Positions 33,756 to 45,700 of a stretch of 64,000 nt of DNA are shown in pieces. The notes below the pieces were generated by a model. It was given only the letters and a program-made list of their open reading frames with translations, was not told the DNA's origin and did no database searches. Source of the DNA: Alloalcanivorax dieselolei B5 (GTDB taxonomy: Bacteria > Pseudomonadota > Gammaproteobacteria > Pseudomonadales > Alcanivoracaceae). Within the stretch, counting starts at the first letter, position 1; every line of letters begins with the position of its first letter. Location of the stretch: assembly GCF_000300005.1 (NCBI RefSeq), contig NC_018691.1:434001-498000 (forward strand), written 5' to 3'. The translations under genes were made by a program, and so were the position numbers.

Positions 33756-34958
33756 ATGAGTGAATCGACCCCGGTGATCCGGTTGAAGAAAAACGAGGAA
33801 CGCCGGCTCAAGGCCGGGCACGAGTGGATTTACGCCAATGAGATCGACACCCGCGAGCAGCCGTTGAAAACCCTGCCCGCCGGCGGCGCCTGCGTGGTGG
33901 AGGATCACCGTGGCAAAGTGCTGGGGCGGGCATTGCTCAGCCCCAACTCCCTGATCGCCGCGCGCCTGTACAGCCGCGATATCCGTCAGGAACCCAGTAA
34001 GAGTTTCTTCAAGAAGCGCATTGCCGAAGCTCTGGCGATGCGCGAGACCCTGTTCGCTGAACCCTTCTATCGGCTGATTTACGGCGAGGCCGACGGCCTG
34101 CCGGGGCTGGTGGTGGATCGTTTCGGCGATACCCTGGTGCTGCAGTGTGGTACCGCCGGCATGGAAGCGTATCTGCAATTGGTGGTGGAAGCCCTGGACG
34201 CGGTGCTGGAGCCGGCTTGCATCGTTGTCAAAAACGACGCCTCCGTGCGCGCCCTGGAGGGTCTGCCCATTTATGTGCGGGCGGAGAAGGGCGAACTGCC
34301 GACGGTTTTGTCGCTGCGCGAGAACGGGGTGGACTTTCAGGCGCCACTGGCGGAAGGGCAGAAAACCGGTTGGTTCTTCGATCACCGTGCCGCCCGGGCG
34401 CGCATGGCGCCACTGGCGAAGGGCGCGCGGGTGCTGGATGTCTTTTCCTACTGCGGTGGCTGGGGTGTGCAGGCGGCGGTGGCCGGGGCTGGAGAAGTGA
34501 CCTGTATAGACAGCTCCTCCACGGCGCTGGATTTCGTGCACGCCAATGCCGAGCGCAACGGTGTGGCGGATAAAATGCGGACCCTGGAAGGCGATGCCAC
34601 CGCCGCCATGAAGCAATTGGTGAGCGACGGCGAAAAGTTCGATCTGGTGGTGCTGGACCCGCCGGCATTCGTCAAGCGGCGCAAGGATTTCAAGAACGGT
34701 CTGGCCGGCTATCACGCCATCAATGAGTTGGCGGTGCGGCTGGTGAAACCCGGTGGTTACTTTGTGTCGGCGTCCTGTTCCATGTTGCTGCCAGCGGAGA
34801 AGCTGCTGGATGTGGTGCGCGCCAGCGCCCGCCACATCGACCGGCGTCTACAAGTGATTGGCTATGAAGGGCAGGGGGCGGATCACCCGATTCATCCGTC
34901 GATACCGGAAACCGCTTATTTGAAGAGCTGGTTCAGCCGGGTGCTGTTCAAGGTCTGA
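33756..34958 (+). CDS. rlmI: 23S rRNA m5C methyltransferase, RlmI-like
   Basis: Class I SAM methyltransferase of 400 residues. An N-terminal PUA domain (residues 1-75, RLKAGHEWIYANEI) precedes the family linker YGEADGLPGLVVDRFG, the KTGWFFDHR segment, SAM motif I VLDVFSYCGGWGVQAA and the DPPAFVK catalytic motif. The conserved cysteine in SASCSMLL should be the m5C nucleophile. RlmI modifies C1962 of 23S rRNA in E. coli. Transcribed with or just after the helicase. Confidence 0.9.
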   Translation: MSESTPVIRLKKNEERRLKAGHEWIYANEIDTREQPLKTLPAGGACVVEDHRGKVLGRALLSPNSLIAARLYSRDIRQEPSKSFFKKRIAEALAMRETLFAEPFYRLIYGEADGLPGLVVDRFGDTLVLQCGTAGMEAYLQLVVEALDAVLEPACIVVKNDASVRALEGLPIYVRAEKGELPTVLSLRENGVDFQAPLAEGQKTGWFFDHRAARARMAPLAKGARVLDVFSYCGGWGVQAAVAGAGEVTCIDSSSTALDFVHANAERNGVADKMRTLEGDATAAMKQLVSDGEKFDLVVLDPPAFVKRRKDFKNGLAGYHAINELAVRLVKPGGYFVSASCSMLLPAEKLLDVVRASARHIDRRLQVIGYEGQGADHPIHPSIPETAYLKSWFSRVLFKV

Positions 34959-34994
34959 GGCCGGACATACCGACCGGCGCATGAATTTACATGT

Positions 34995-35169
34995 TGCCAC
35001 GAAGCCGCTGTGGGAGGCTTGCTTGCAAGCGAATGTCCCAAACGTCGGAGGGCGGAATTCGCCAGCAAGCTGGCTCCCACAGGCCCTGCCACGAAGCCGC
35101 TGTGGGAGCTTGCCTGCAAGCGAATGCCCAACGCCGGAGGGCCGTATTCGCCAGCAGGCTGGCTCCCAC
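34995..35169. repeat. REP cluster 4: two tandem palindromic units
   Basis: Four alternating half-elements: 34996-35034, 35057-35082, 35088-35125 and about 35145-35169. All have the CTGTGGGAGC or GGCTCCCAC core, separated by near-identical linkers (CGTCGGAGGGC and CGCCGGAGGGC). This is the largest REP array in the window and lies between the convergent rlmI and LysE genes. Confidence 0.85.
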
Positions 35170-35184
35170 TGGCGGACATTGGAG

Positions 35185-35799
35185 TCATAAAGCAATCCGC
35201 GCCAGCACCGCCAAGGCCAGTCCCGCCAGAATCAGCGTGGTTCCTCTTTCCAGCCAGTCGTGGTGACGCGCCAGCCAGGCCGGCGCCGGTCCCCGCGCCA
35301 GGACCAACGCGAACAGACTGTACCAGGCACCGTCGATGACCACGGCGGTGGTGGCCATCTGGATCCGCGCCGGGGTGCCCATATCCGCCTCGATGAACTG
35401 GCTGAATAACGCCAGGAAGAACAGAGCCACCTTGGGGTTCAGCAACGCGATGAGGAAACCGTCGCGGGCGGCACCGCGGGTGGCTTGTACCTCGGCTTCG
35501 GGAGCCGGTCCGGCGGCGGCGCGCCAGCTTTTCCAGGCCAGCCACAACAGGAACAGCGCCCCGGCCGCCGAGATCAGGGTTTCCAGCCAGGGGAAGCGGT
35601 GCAGCAGCGCCGCCAGTCCCGCCACCGAGGCCGCGGCGTAGACGGCGATGCCACCGGCGTGGGCCAGACCGGCGGTGACCCCGCCGCGCGCACCGCTCAG
35701 CACGGTGTGGCGGGTCACCACCGCCAGACTGGCGCCCGGCGTCATCGCGCCGAGCAGACACACCGCCGCGAGAATCAGCCAGGAGTGAAGATCCAACAT
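35185..35799 (-). CDS. LysE/RhtB-family amino-acid exporter
   Basis: Inner-membrane exporter of 204 residues with five to six helices. The N-terminal LLGAMTPGASLAVVTRHTVLSGARGGVTAGLAHAGG is the LysE-family signature (conserved Pro-Gly and Gly-rich helix), and FLIALLNPKVALFFLALFSQF near 113-133 carries the second conserved NPK. Exported substrate unknown. Confidence 0.9.
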   Translation of the reverse strand: MLDLHSWLILAAVCLLGAMTPGASLAVVTRHTVLSGARGGVTAGLAHAGGIAVYAAASVAGLAALLHRFPWLETLISAAGALFLLWLAWKSWRAAAGPAPEAEVQATRGAARDGFLIALLNPKVALFFLALFSQFIEADMGTPARIQMATTAVVIDGAWYSLFALVLARGPAPAWLARHHDWLERGTTLILAGLALAVLARIAL

Positions 35800-35851
35800 G
35801 CTATCGGCCCCGATGGCAAAGAGGGCATTTCAGTGCGCCGGGGCCTTGCCG

Positions 35852-36274
35852 TCAATATTGCGCGTAGACCTCGGTACCCTTTTCATCGAACAGCAGCACC
35901 TCATAGGGATCCTGGCGATCGCCCATTTCCATACCGGGAGAGCCAATCGGCATGGCCGGCACGGTCAGGCCAACGGCCTCGGGCCGCTCTTCCAGCAGGC
36001 GTTTTACTTCCTTGGCCGGCACATGGCCCTCGATGGTATAGCCATCGATAAAGGCAGTATGGCAGGAACCCAGTCCCGCCCGCAGCCCGGCTTTTTCCTT
36101 GATCGGCTGCAGGTTGTGGGTTTCGTGCACCTTCACATCGAAACCGTTTTCGCGCATGTGTTCCACCCATTTGATGCAACAGCCACAGGTGGGGGATTTG
36201 TACACCTCCAGGCTGGCGGCGGAGGCGGCCATGCTGGCCAGGGTAAGGGCGGCGCCCAGCAGTAGTTTTTTCAT
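35852..36274 (-). CDS. DUF411 periplasmic metal-binding protein
   Basis: Periplasmic protein of 140 residues with a signal peptide (MKKLLLGAALTLASMAASA, cut near 19). The DUF411 hallmark YKSPTCGCCIKWVEHM supplies a CGCC cluster, followed by the GLGSCHTAFIDGYTIEGHVPA block with another Cys-His pair. DUF411 proteins are found with copper-handling genes. It is last in the copA operon, 26 bases after the cupredoxin. Confidence 0.88.
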   Translation of the reverse strand: MKKLLLGAALTLASMAASAASLEVYKSPTCGCCIKWVEHMRENGFDVKVHETHNLQPIKEKAGLRAGLGSCHTAFIDGYTIEGHVPAKEVKRLLEERPEAVGLTVPAMPIGSPGMEMGDRQDPYEVLLFDEKGTEVYAQY

Positions 36275-36300
36275 GGTGCGGTTCCTTTTCTCATAAAACA

Positions 36301-36666
36301 TTAGTCGTTGACGATCAATGTACCCTGGTACATCTGCATCTGGCAGGTAAAACGGTATTCACCTGGCCGCTCCGGGGTCAGCGTTACGGTGGTGGCTTTG
36401 CCGGTGTCGAGAAATTCAGAGACGCCGAGCTCATGGAAGATTACTTGCTCCGCGCACGGACTCGGGTCCCGGCGCAGGAAGCGCAGCGTCAGCGGCTGCC
36501 CGGCCCGGGCCTGAATCACCGACGGTTCGTAGACACCGTTGTCCACCACAATATCCAGCGGCGCGTCACCGGCGCGCTTGGCCGGGCCACGACCGGATAG
36601 CCAGAACCACCAGACGATCAGGGCCATCAGCAACAGCCCGCCGAGATTGATTAGCCAGGTTGTCAT
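36301..36666 (-). CDS. Membrane-anchored cupredoxin-like protein
   Basis: A 121-residue protein with one N-terminal membrane helix (about 5-23) and a cupredoxin domain. Candidate ligands are Cys in PSPCAEQVIFHELG, His in the same segment, and Cys-x-Met near the end (FTCQMQMYQGTL). The fold resembles EfeO/CopC-adjacent cupredoxins, and it should act on the periplasmic face. Its ATG overlaps the methyltransferase stop (ATGA), so it is coupled into the copper operon. Confidence 0.8.
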   Translation of the reverse strand: MTTWLINLGGLLLMALIVWWFWLSGRGPAKRAGDAPLDIVVDNGVYEPSVIQARAGQPLTLRFLRRDPSPCAEQVIFHELGVSEFLDTGKATTVTLTPERPGEYRFTCQMQMYQGTLIVND

Positions 36667-37311
36667 TCGCTTGTCTCCGCTTTGTCGCCCACCACCACCA
36701 GACGTTCCTTATCCATCATCTGGCCGAGTACATTGAGGGTCTCTTCCCGGGCCTGCTCCAGGCGTACGGAATGGAACCCCGCCGCTTCCAGGGCCGCGAC
36801 CAGATCAGGGCCGTCATACAGGGCGAAACCGTGTTCGAACACCGGCAGTTCCCGCATGCTGGCGCGGCTGCGCAGACCCAGGGCACAGCGCCCGCCGGGA
36901 GCGAGCAGCGCATGGATGCGTTCCAGTGCCGGCGCCAGCGGCTGCCAGAAATAAACCACGTTCACCGCCACCACCCGGTCCATGCTGCCTTCCGCCAGGG
37001 GCGGGGCCAGCAGATCGCCGAGCAGGAAACGGGCGTGGCCTTTTTCCACCCAGTCATGATTGGCGGCCCGTGCTTCACGGACCATCAGCGGGGACAGGTC
37101 CAGGCCGGTGTAATCGAGCCCCGGCCGGTCCCGCAACAAGGCCGCCACATGACCGCCGCCGCCGGGGCCGATTTCCAGTACCCGCTGGCCGGCGCGGCAA
37201 TCGAGGGCGGCATAAGCCGCCTCGATCACTTCGGCGTTGCGCTGGTCCATGCTGGAGGCCACTTTGAGTCCGTCGTCGTCGTGGGGGCAGCGCAGTTGCG
37301 CCGCCAGCTGT

Positions 37312-37322
<11 letters not shown>
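36663..37322 (-). CDS. Class I SAM-dependent methyltransferase in the copper operon
   Basis: Predicted small-molecule methyltransferase of 219 residues with SAM motif [17 protein letters not shown], motif II-like [13 protein letters not shown], and [10 protein letters not shown]. The start is one of two tandem GTG codons (37325, 37322) behind GAGGAG; the second has the better spacing. It overlaps the copA 3' end by 11 bases. A methyltransferase inside a copper-export operon is unusual and its substrate is unknown. Confidence 0.8.
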
Positions 37323-39897
<2,575 letters not shown>

Positions 39898-39919
39898 GGG
39901 ATAGTCCTCCATGGACAGC

Positions 39920-39951
39920 ACTATCCAAGCTTGGGGTAACCCCAGGGTCAA
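39920..39951 (-). promoter_or_regulatory. CueR/MerR-type promoter of the copper operon
   Basis: On the minus strand TTGACC (39951-39946) and GATAGT (39925-39920) are separated by 20 bases, the over-long spacing typical of MerR-family activators. The spacer holds an imperfect dyad, ACCCTGGGG-TTA-CCCCAAGCT, where the regulator would sit. No cueR gene is present in the window. Confidence 0.65.
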
Positions 39952-40169
39952 GAAGGAAACGCTTCGAGCCGACAGCCTTTTCCCTCACAACGGCATAGCG
40001 CACCGGATTTAAATCGCAAACTTTTATAAAAGCGTCATAAAACAACGACTGCCCCATGGCGGGGCAGCGGCCCCGGGTGCACCATGGGCGCACTATTTAG
40101 GCTGGGTGACGGGCCAACCTGTATCAGGCGGCGCCCGCGTTGTTCGACCGGTTAAAGAGGACCTGAATC

Positions 40170-40757
40170 ATGAAAAAGACGTTGATGTTTTCCGCGCTTG
40201 CCGCTGCCACTCTGACTGGCAATGCGCTGGCCCAGAACGCGCCGGTGCGCGATAACGGTTTTTCCTATACCTACGGCCAGCTCGGCTACGATCGTTGGGA
40301 TTATGACAATGGCCTGGACGTCGACGCACTGACCGCGGAAGGGGCCTTCGCTCTGGATGAGCACGTCTTCCTGCGTGGTGGCGTGAGCTTCTATGATGGT
40401 GACTACAACCGCTCCCGTTGGGACGACGACGTGGATGGCCATCGCATGTACATCGGTGCCGGCATGCATACCCCGCTGAACCGGGGTCTGGATCTGGAAC
40501 TGATGGGTGATGTGATTTACGACGACAACGACTTCGACGATGAGATGGGTTATGCCCTGCGCGCGGGTCTGCGTCACCGCACCCTGGACATGGTGGAGCT
40601 GTCCGGTGGCGTGGTTTACGAGGACATCTATGACGACCAGTTCGGTGTCTATGGCCAGGGCCTGCTGAATATCACCCCGGCGGTGGATGTGGGGGCCCGC
40701 ATCACCCTCGCCGATGATGTGGATACCTTCGGCGTTTTCGGCCGCTATAACTTCTAA
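40170..40757 (+). CDS. Predicted small outer-membrane beta-barrel, YfaZ-like
   Basis: Secreted protein of 195 residues with a signal peptide (ending ALA-Q near 21), alternating hydrophobic strands, and a C-terminal Phe (VFGRYNF) as needed for BAM recognition. About one residue in seven is Asp (WDDDVDG, YDDNDFDDEMG), giving a strongly acidic protein that may bind cations. It lies divergent from copA. Metal handling is possible but only inferred. Confidence 0.7.
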   Translation: MKKTLMFSALAAATLTGNALAQNAPVRDNGFSYTYGQLGYDRWDYDNGLDVDALTAEGAFALDEHVFLRGGVSFYDGDYNRSRWDDDVDGHRMYIGAGMHTPLNRGLDLELMGDVIYDDNDFDDEMGYALRAGLRHRTLDMVELSGGVVYEDIYDDQFGVYGQGLLNITPAVDVGARITLADDVDTFGVFGRYNF

Positions 40758-40789
40758 GCAGCACGCTGACCGCTTTCTCACCGAGGAGG

Positions 40790-40918
40790 CTACGAAGCCG
40801 CGGTGGGAAGCGGCCTTGGCCGCGAATGGTTTTCCCTGCCGTTGGCGATTCGCTTGCAAGCAAGCTTCCCACAGCGGCTGCGTAGCAAAAACTGTGGGAG
40901 CCAGCTTGCTGGCGAATA
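40790..40918. repeat. REP cluster 5: three half-units
   Basis: Half-elements at 40791-40827 (CGGTGGGAAGCGGCCTTGGC), 40848-40885 (ATTCGCTTGCAAGCAAGCTT then CCCACAGCGGC) and 40892-40917 (CTGTGGGAGCCAGCTTGCTG). It lies between two convergent genes. Confidence 0.82.
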
Positions 40919-40923
40919 CGGCC

Positions 40924-41859
40924 CTAGGGCTCGCCCTGATCGCCGTTCAGCCAACGGCTGATCGGTGCCCACTGTCCGCTTTCACTGGCTTGTTGCAGGG
41001 CCTTCCTGAAGCCCGCTTTTTGTTTCTCCAGCGCCTCTCGCAAGGGGGCCAGATCGTCGCCGTTCAGTTGTGCCAGAGCGGCTTCCGGTAAGGTCTCGCG
41101 CACTATCGCCAGGCTTTCCCCGGGCGCCATCCGATCCCCTTCCGCTGTCTCGCCTTTCGAATCCGCTGTCCAGCGGCGCGCCTGACGCAATCGCCGGTCC
41201 AGCAACTTCAGGCCACAGCGCAATTCCGCGGCGCTGACACCGTTGGCGTCCTGTAGCGGCGTCAGATCGTCCATCAGCAGGGTGCCGGCCACGCGCACAT
41301 AATCGTGGCGGCGCTGCGTGATCGGGCTGCCGGTATCGAACTCCGAGACCGCCCGGGGCGAGCCGTCACCGTTGTGCAGTAGCAGCCATAGTGGCTGGAA
41401 TCCCAGGCTCACCTCGCCGGGCGCGGCCATCCGGTGCTGTTCCAACAAGGTATCGCGGCGGATGGGCAGGGCCTGGTCGTTAACGATGCCGGACTCCGGC
41501 CAGCTTGGCGTGGCATCCACGTAAGCCGGGTAGAGCGGCCAGTCGTCCACGCGTTCCAGAGATGACAGCTGGTCCCGGCCACAGGCGCGGGTGGCCAGCA
41601 CCAGCCAGAACTGGTTGGTGGTGCGGTACAACGCTCGCCACTGCCTGGTCAGCGTGGCCAGGGTCTGATCATTGGCGCCGGTGGTGAAAGCCTCCAGTGC
41701 CTGTCGCCAGGCCTCGAGGGCCGGCGTCAGCGCCTGGTCCGCCTGGCTGTCCAGTGTGTCCACCAGAGGCGCGCGCGCCGGCTCCGTCGCCTGTTCCGAC
41801 GGCTCGTTGCAGCTGGCCAGGGACAGCGCTGTCAGCACCAGCAGAGCCGCTTTCCTCAT
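40924..41859 (-). CDS. Imelysin-like lipoprotein
   Basis: Lipoprotein of 311 residues (lipobox LASC, Cys17). The helical body has the imelysin-like succession RTTNQFWLVL, DDWPLYPAYVD, ESGIVND and GEVSLGFQPLWLLL. In characterised imelysins the last block is GxHxxE; here it reads GFQPLW, so the metal/active-site His and Glu are missing. It is probably a periplasmic iron- or ligand-binding relative without the canonical motif. It overlaps the HAD gene by four bases. Confidence 0.62.
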   Translation of the reverse strand: MRKAALLVLTALSLASCNEPSEQATEPARAPLVDTLDSQADQALTPALEAWRQALEAFTTGANDQTLATLTRQWRALYRTTNQFWLVLATRACGRDQLSSLERVDDWPLYPAYVDATPSWPESGIVNDQALPIRRDTLLEQHRMAAPGEVSLGFQPLWLLLHNGDGSPRAVSEFDTGSPITQRRHDYVRVAGTLLMDDLTPLQDANGVSAAELRCGLKLLDRRLRQARRWTADSKGETAEGDRMAPGESLAIVRETLPEAALAQLNGDDLAPLREALEKQKAGFRKALQQASESGQWAPISRWLNGDQGEP

Positions 41860-42518
41860 TGGCTCCGCCGCAGCGAAATGATCGGCCAGTCCCGTTCACG
41901 GGCCGCTGCCGCCAGCGTGTCGTCCGGGTCCACGGCCACCGGATGGGCGACCTCGCCCAGCAGGGGCAGATCATTGTGGGAATCGCTGTAGAACCAGCTG
42001 CCGTCCAGGGACTCGTGGTGTTCCTCCAGCCATTGATGCAGGCGCTTGACCTTGCCGCCCTGATAGCAGGGGATCCCCGCCACCCTGCCGGTGTAGCCCT
42101 GGTCGGTCTTTTCCGCCCGGGTGGCCAGCAGATGCGGCACGCCCAGCCGTTCGGCGATGGGGGCGGTGATGAAATCGTTGGTGGCGGTAATGATCATCAG
42201 GGTATGGCCCTGATCGCGGTGCTTTTGCAGCAACGCTTCGGCCGCCGGCAGCCACAGGTTCTGGACCACGTCCTTCATGTATTGCTCACGCCAGGCGTGG
42301 AGCTGCTCCAGAGGGCGGCCCACCAGTTCACCGAGCACGAATTCCTGGTAGGCGATGATGTCCAGAGTGCCGTCCAGGTAGTCCTGATAAAAGCGATCAT
42401 TGGCGGCCTGGTAGGCGGCGGCGTCCACCAGGGACTGACTTACCAGCCATTCCCCCCACTGATGATCGGAGTCGCCGGCGATAAGGGTGTTGTCCAGGTC
42501 AAAGATGGCCAGAGTCAT
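41856..42518 (-). CDS. HAD-superfamily phosphatase (SerB-like, IB subfamily)
   Basis: Cytosolic phosphohydrolase of 220 residues. It has the catalytic aspartates Asp7 and Asp9 in FDLDNTL, motif II ITATNDF, motif III Lys in GGKVKRL and motif IV SDSHNDLPLL. Its position upstream and divergent from rppH-ptsP is conserved in Pseudomonas (PA0335 type). The substrate is unknown; a phosphoserine-phosphatase-like activity is likely. Confidence 0.85.
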   Translation of the reverse strand: MTLAIFDLDNTLIAGDSDHQWGEWLVSQSLVDAAAYQAANDRFYQDYLDGTLDIIAYQEFVLGELVGRPLEQLHAWREQYMKDVVQNLWLPAAEALLQKHRDQGHTLMIITATNDFITAPIAERLGVPHLLATRAEKTDQGYTGRVAGIPCYQGGKVKRLHQWLEEHHESLDGSWFYSDSHNDLPLLGEVAHPVAVDPDDTLAAAARERDWPIISLRRSQ

Positions 42519-42729
42519 GCTGGATCCCATGAAAGAGAGAGAGAAAGATTGGCGCGTGGAGCATAACAAAGGCCGATCCGTTCGGCAGCCGATTGATCGA
42601 GCCTACCGGGACAAGGTTTAATGAGTGAGTATCGGAGCCGCCATGATGGCCATGGCGCGGCACGCCCTGTGTGTGCCCCTCCGGCCCCGGCGGGCCGGAT
42701 GTCGCTGGCTCCCCCGGGTTTGGAAGACC

Positions 42730-43233
42730 ATGACTGGCATTATTGATGAACAGGGGTACCGGCTGAATGTCGGTATCGTGATCGCGGGGCCTGATGGCCG
42801 GGTGTTCTGGGGTCGCCGCGTCGGCAATCGGGATGCCTGGCAGTTTCCCCAGGGTGGCATGATGCCCGGGGAGACGCCGGAGGAAACCCTGTTCCGGGAA
42901 CTGGAAGAAGAGGTGGGGCTGCGCCAGGAGCATGTCAGCATTCTCGCCCACACCGAAGGCTGGCTGACCTACCGCCTGCCGCGCCGCTTCCTGCGGCCTC
43001 CACGCAACCGGCCCCGCTGTATCGGACAGCGGCAAAAATGGTTCCTGCTGCGGCTGAACGCGGAGGAAGGGGCCATCGACCTGACTCTGGGGCCGGAGCC
43101 GGAGTTTCAGGACTGGCGCTGGGTAAACTACTGGTACCCGATCCGCAAGGTGGTGCATTTCAAACGCGCGGTCTATGCGCGAGCCCTGAGAGAACTGGCC
43201 CCCGCCCTACCCAAGAGGAGCAAACATGCTTGA
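42730..43233 (+). CDS. rppH: RNA pyrophosphohydrolase RppH
   Basis: Converts 5'-triphosphate mRNA to monophosphate, starting RNase E decay. The 167-residue protein begins [20 protein letters not shown] and has [12 protein letters not shown] followed by the Nudix box ([10 protein letters not shown]). The C-terminal [19 protein letters not shown] is characteristic. The ATG at 42730 gives the family start. It overlaps ptsP by eight bases. Confidence 0.95.
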   Translation: MTGIIDEQGYRLNVGIVIAGPDGRVFWGRRVGNRDAWQFPQGGMMPGETPEETLFRELEEEVGLRQEHVSILAHTEGWLTYRLPRRFLRPPRNRPRCIGQRQKWFLLRLNAEEGAIDLTLGPEPEFQDWRWVNYWYPIRKVVHFKRAVYARALRELAPALPKRSKHA

Positions 43234-45502
43234 TACCCTGCGCCGCATTGTGCAGGAAGTGAATAACGCGCCGGACATCCGCTCGGCCCTGGATCTTATG
43301 GCCCAGCGGGTGCGCGATGCCATGGGCACCGAGGTGTGCTCGATTTACTTGCGGGACAATGACCGGGAACGCTACGTGCTGATGGCCTCCGAGGGCCTCA
43401 AGCGCGAAGCGGTGGGCCGGGTCAGTCTGGGCCTGTCCGAGGGGCTGGTGGGTCAGGTGGGTCAGCGCGAGGAGCCGATCAACCTGGAAGATGCCTTCGC
43501 TCACCCCAAATTCCATTACCTGGCGGAGACCGGCGAGGATCCGTTCCACGCCTTCCTCGGCGTGCCGGTGATGCATCACGGCGAGGTGCTGGGCGTGCTG
43601 GTGGTACAGCAGCGCGACGCTCGCCGCTTTGATCAAAGCGAAGAGGCGTTCCTGGTCACCATCTCCGCCCAATTGTCGGCGGTAATCGCCCATGCCCATG
43701 CCTCGGGGATCCTGTTCGAGCAGTTGGAAACACGAAAACGCCAGGCCAGCATGTACGACGGCCAACCCGGTTCCTCCGGTGCCGCTATCGGCATCGCCAA
43801 ATTGCTGTTCCCGGCGGCCGACCTGTCGGCGGTACCGGACCGGGAAGCGGAGGACATCAGCGCCGAGATCGCCCGCCTGGACGATGCCCTGGTGCGGGTG
43901 CGCAAGGAAATCCGTGACCTGGCCGAGCGTGCCAAGGCCAGCCTCGGGGTCGAGGAACAGGCCCTGTTCGATGTCTATTTGCGCATGCTCGACCGCCATG
44001 CCCTGCCGGCGGAAGTGGTGGCCAAGATTCGCGAAGGTCACTGGGCCCAGGGCGCCTTGCGCATCGTGGTGGACGCCCATGTGCACAATTTCGAGATGAT
44101 GGACGACCCCTACCTGCGTGAGCGGGCGGCGGACGTCCGTGATCTGGGGCGCCGGGTGCTGGCGCAGCTGCAGAGCTATAACCGGCGGGAGCAGGAGTTT
44201 CCCGACCACTGCATTCTGCTCGGTGAGGACATTTCCGCGCCGATGCTGATGGAGCTGCCGCAGGAGCGTATTGCCGGCATCGTCACCACGCGCGGTTCGC
44301 GCAACTCGCATATGGCCATCGTGGCCCGGGCCATGAGCATTCCCACCGTGGTGGGGGTGGCCAACCTGCCACTGAAGAAACTGGACGGCAAGGAACTGAT
44401 CGTCGACGGTTTTCGCGGCCGGGTGGTGGCCAACGCCACTCCGGAGCTGAAGCATCAGTTCGAGGAATTGATCGCCGAAGAGCAAAGCCTGCTGGAAGGA
44501 TTGGAGAAGCTGCGCGATCTGCCGGCGGAAACCGAGGACGGGGTCAGTGTTCAGTTGCAGGTGAACACCGGTCTGATGACCGACATTAACCGCTCCCTGG
44601 AGCGCGGCGCCCAGGGCGTGGGGCTGTACCGCAGCGAAATTCCGTTCATGATCCGTGACCGCTTTCCCTCCGAGGAAGAGCAGCGTGTGTTGTACCGGGA
44701 GCAGTTGCAGGCGTTCGCGCCGCTACCGGTGACCATGCGCACACTGGACGTGGGCGGCGACAAGTCACTGAGCTATTTCCCCATTGAGGAGGACAATCCG
44801 TTCCTCGGCTGGCGTGGCATACGGGTGACCTTGGATCACCCGGAGATTTTCATCGTCCAGGTACGGGCCATGCTCAAGGCCGCCGCCGGCCTGAACAATC
44901 TGCGTATCATGCTGCCGATGATCACCAATGTGTTCGAGGCCGAGGAGGCCCAGCACCTGATTCATCGCGCCTGGCTGGAGGTGCGCGAAGAGAACGTGGA
45001 CGTGGAAATGCCGCCGGTGGGCGTGATGATCGAAGTGCCGGCCACTATCTATCAGGCCCGGGCGCTGGCCCAACGGGTGGATTTCCTGTCCGTGGGCACC
45101 AACGATCTGACCCAGTATCTGCTGGCGGTGGACCGCAATAACCGCCAGGTGTCGGACCTGTACAACTCGTTCCATCCGTCGGTGCTGCATGCGCTGCTGC
45201 ACGTGGTGGAGCAGGCCCACGCCGAGGGCAAACCGGTGTCGGTGTGCGGGGAAATGGCCGGCGATCCGGCGTCCGCTCTGCTGCTGATGGCGATGGGCTT
45301 CGACGCGCTGTCCATGAACGCCTCCAACCTGTTACGGGTCAAGGCGGCGGTGCGTCAGGTCAACATGGGCTTCCTGCGCCGTCTGCTCAATGAGGTGCTG
45401 GCCATGGACAACGGTGAAGTGATCACCGCCTACATGGATCTGCAACTGACCAAGGTCGGCCTGGGCGATCTGATTCGCCACCGTGCCCCCGCGGCGGCGT
45501 AG
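43226..45502 (+). CDS. ptsP: Phosphoenolpyruvate-protein phosphotransferase PtsP (EI-Ntr)
   Basis: First enzyme of the nitrogen PTS, passing phosphate from PEP to NPr. The 758-residue protein has an N-terminal GAF domain (about 15-155) that senses nitrogen status in relatives. The EI phosphohistidine domain carries His362 in [12 protein letters not shown]. The PEP-binding barrel has [16 protein letters not shown] and VCGEMAG. Coupled to rppH by overlap, as in Pseudomonas. Confidence 0.95.
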   Translation: MLDTLRRIVQEVNNAPDIRSALDLMAQRVRDAMGTEVCSIYLRDNDRERYVLMASEGLKREAVGRVSLGLSEGLVGQVGQREEPINLEDAFAHPKFHYLAETGEDPFHAFLGVPVMHHGEVLGVLVVQQRDARRFDQSEEAFLVTISAQLSAVIAHAHASGILFEQLETRKRQASMYDGQPGSSGAAIGIAKLLFPAADLSAVPDREAEDISAEIARLDDALVRVRKEIRDLAERAKASLGVEEQALFDVYLRMLDRHALPAEVVAKIREGHWAQGALRIVVDAHVHNFEMMDDPYLRERAADVRDLGRRVLAQLQSYNRREQEFPDHCILLGEDISAPMLMELPQERIAGIVTTRGSRNSHMAIVARAMSIPTVVGVANLPLKKLDGKELIVDGFRGRVVANATPELKHQFEELIAEEQSLLEGLEKLRDLPAETEDGVSVQLQVNTGLMTDINRSLERGAQGVGLYRSEIPFMIRDRFPSEEEQRVLYREQLQAFAPLPVTMRTLDVGGDKSLSYFPIEEDNPFLGWRGIRVTLDHPEIFIVQVRAMLKAAAGLNNLRIMLPMITNVFEAEEAQHLIHRAWLEVREENVDVEMPPVGVMIEVPATIYQARALAQRVDFLSVGTNDLTQYLLAVDRNNRQVSDLYNSFHPSVLHALLHVVEQAHAEGKPVSVCGEMAGDPASALLLMAMGFDALSMNASNLLRVKAAVRQVNMGFLRRLLNEVLAMDNGEVITAYMDLQLTKVGLGDLIRHRAPAAA

Positions 45503-45545
45503 GGGCGAAGGTATCGCGAGTCTTGGACACATGAATCCGGAGGTC

Positions 45546-45642
45546 GCTACAAGGCCGCTGTAGGAGCTTGCCTGCAAGCGAATTGTACTTTCGCCCCGCA
45601 AAGAAATTCGCTTGCAGGCAAGCTCCTACAGCGGCTTCGTAG
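45546..45642. repeat. REP-type palindrome 6 (31-bp perfect arms)
   Basis: The arm starting GCCGCTGTAGGAGCTTGCCT at 45554 runs 31 bases into AAGCGAATT and is exactly complementary to the arm ending AGCGGC near 45635. CTAC/GTAG closes the base of the stem. It lies between convergent ptsP and the NRDE gene. Confidence 0.9.
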
Positions 45643-45700
45643 TCTGGTCAGTGGGACAGCAGTGGTCCAGAGGAGCACGATCGCCGTTACCCATTGCCTC

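Noticed and set aside
34995-35169. CRISPR array
   Set aside because: Repeats are palindromic, alternate in orientation and lack unique spacers of constant length; they are REP elements.
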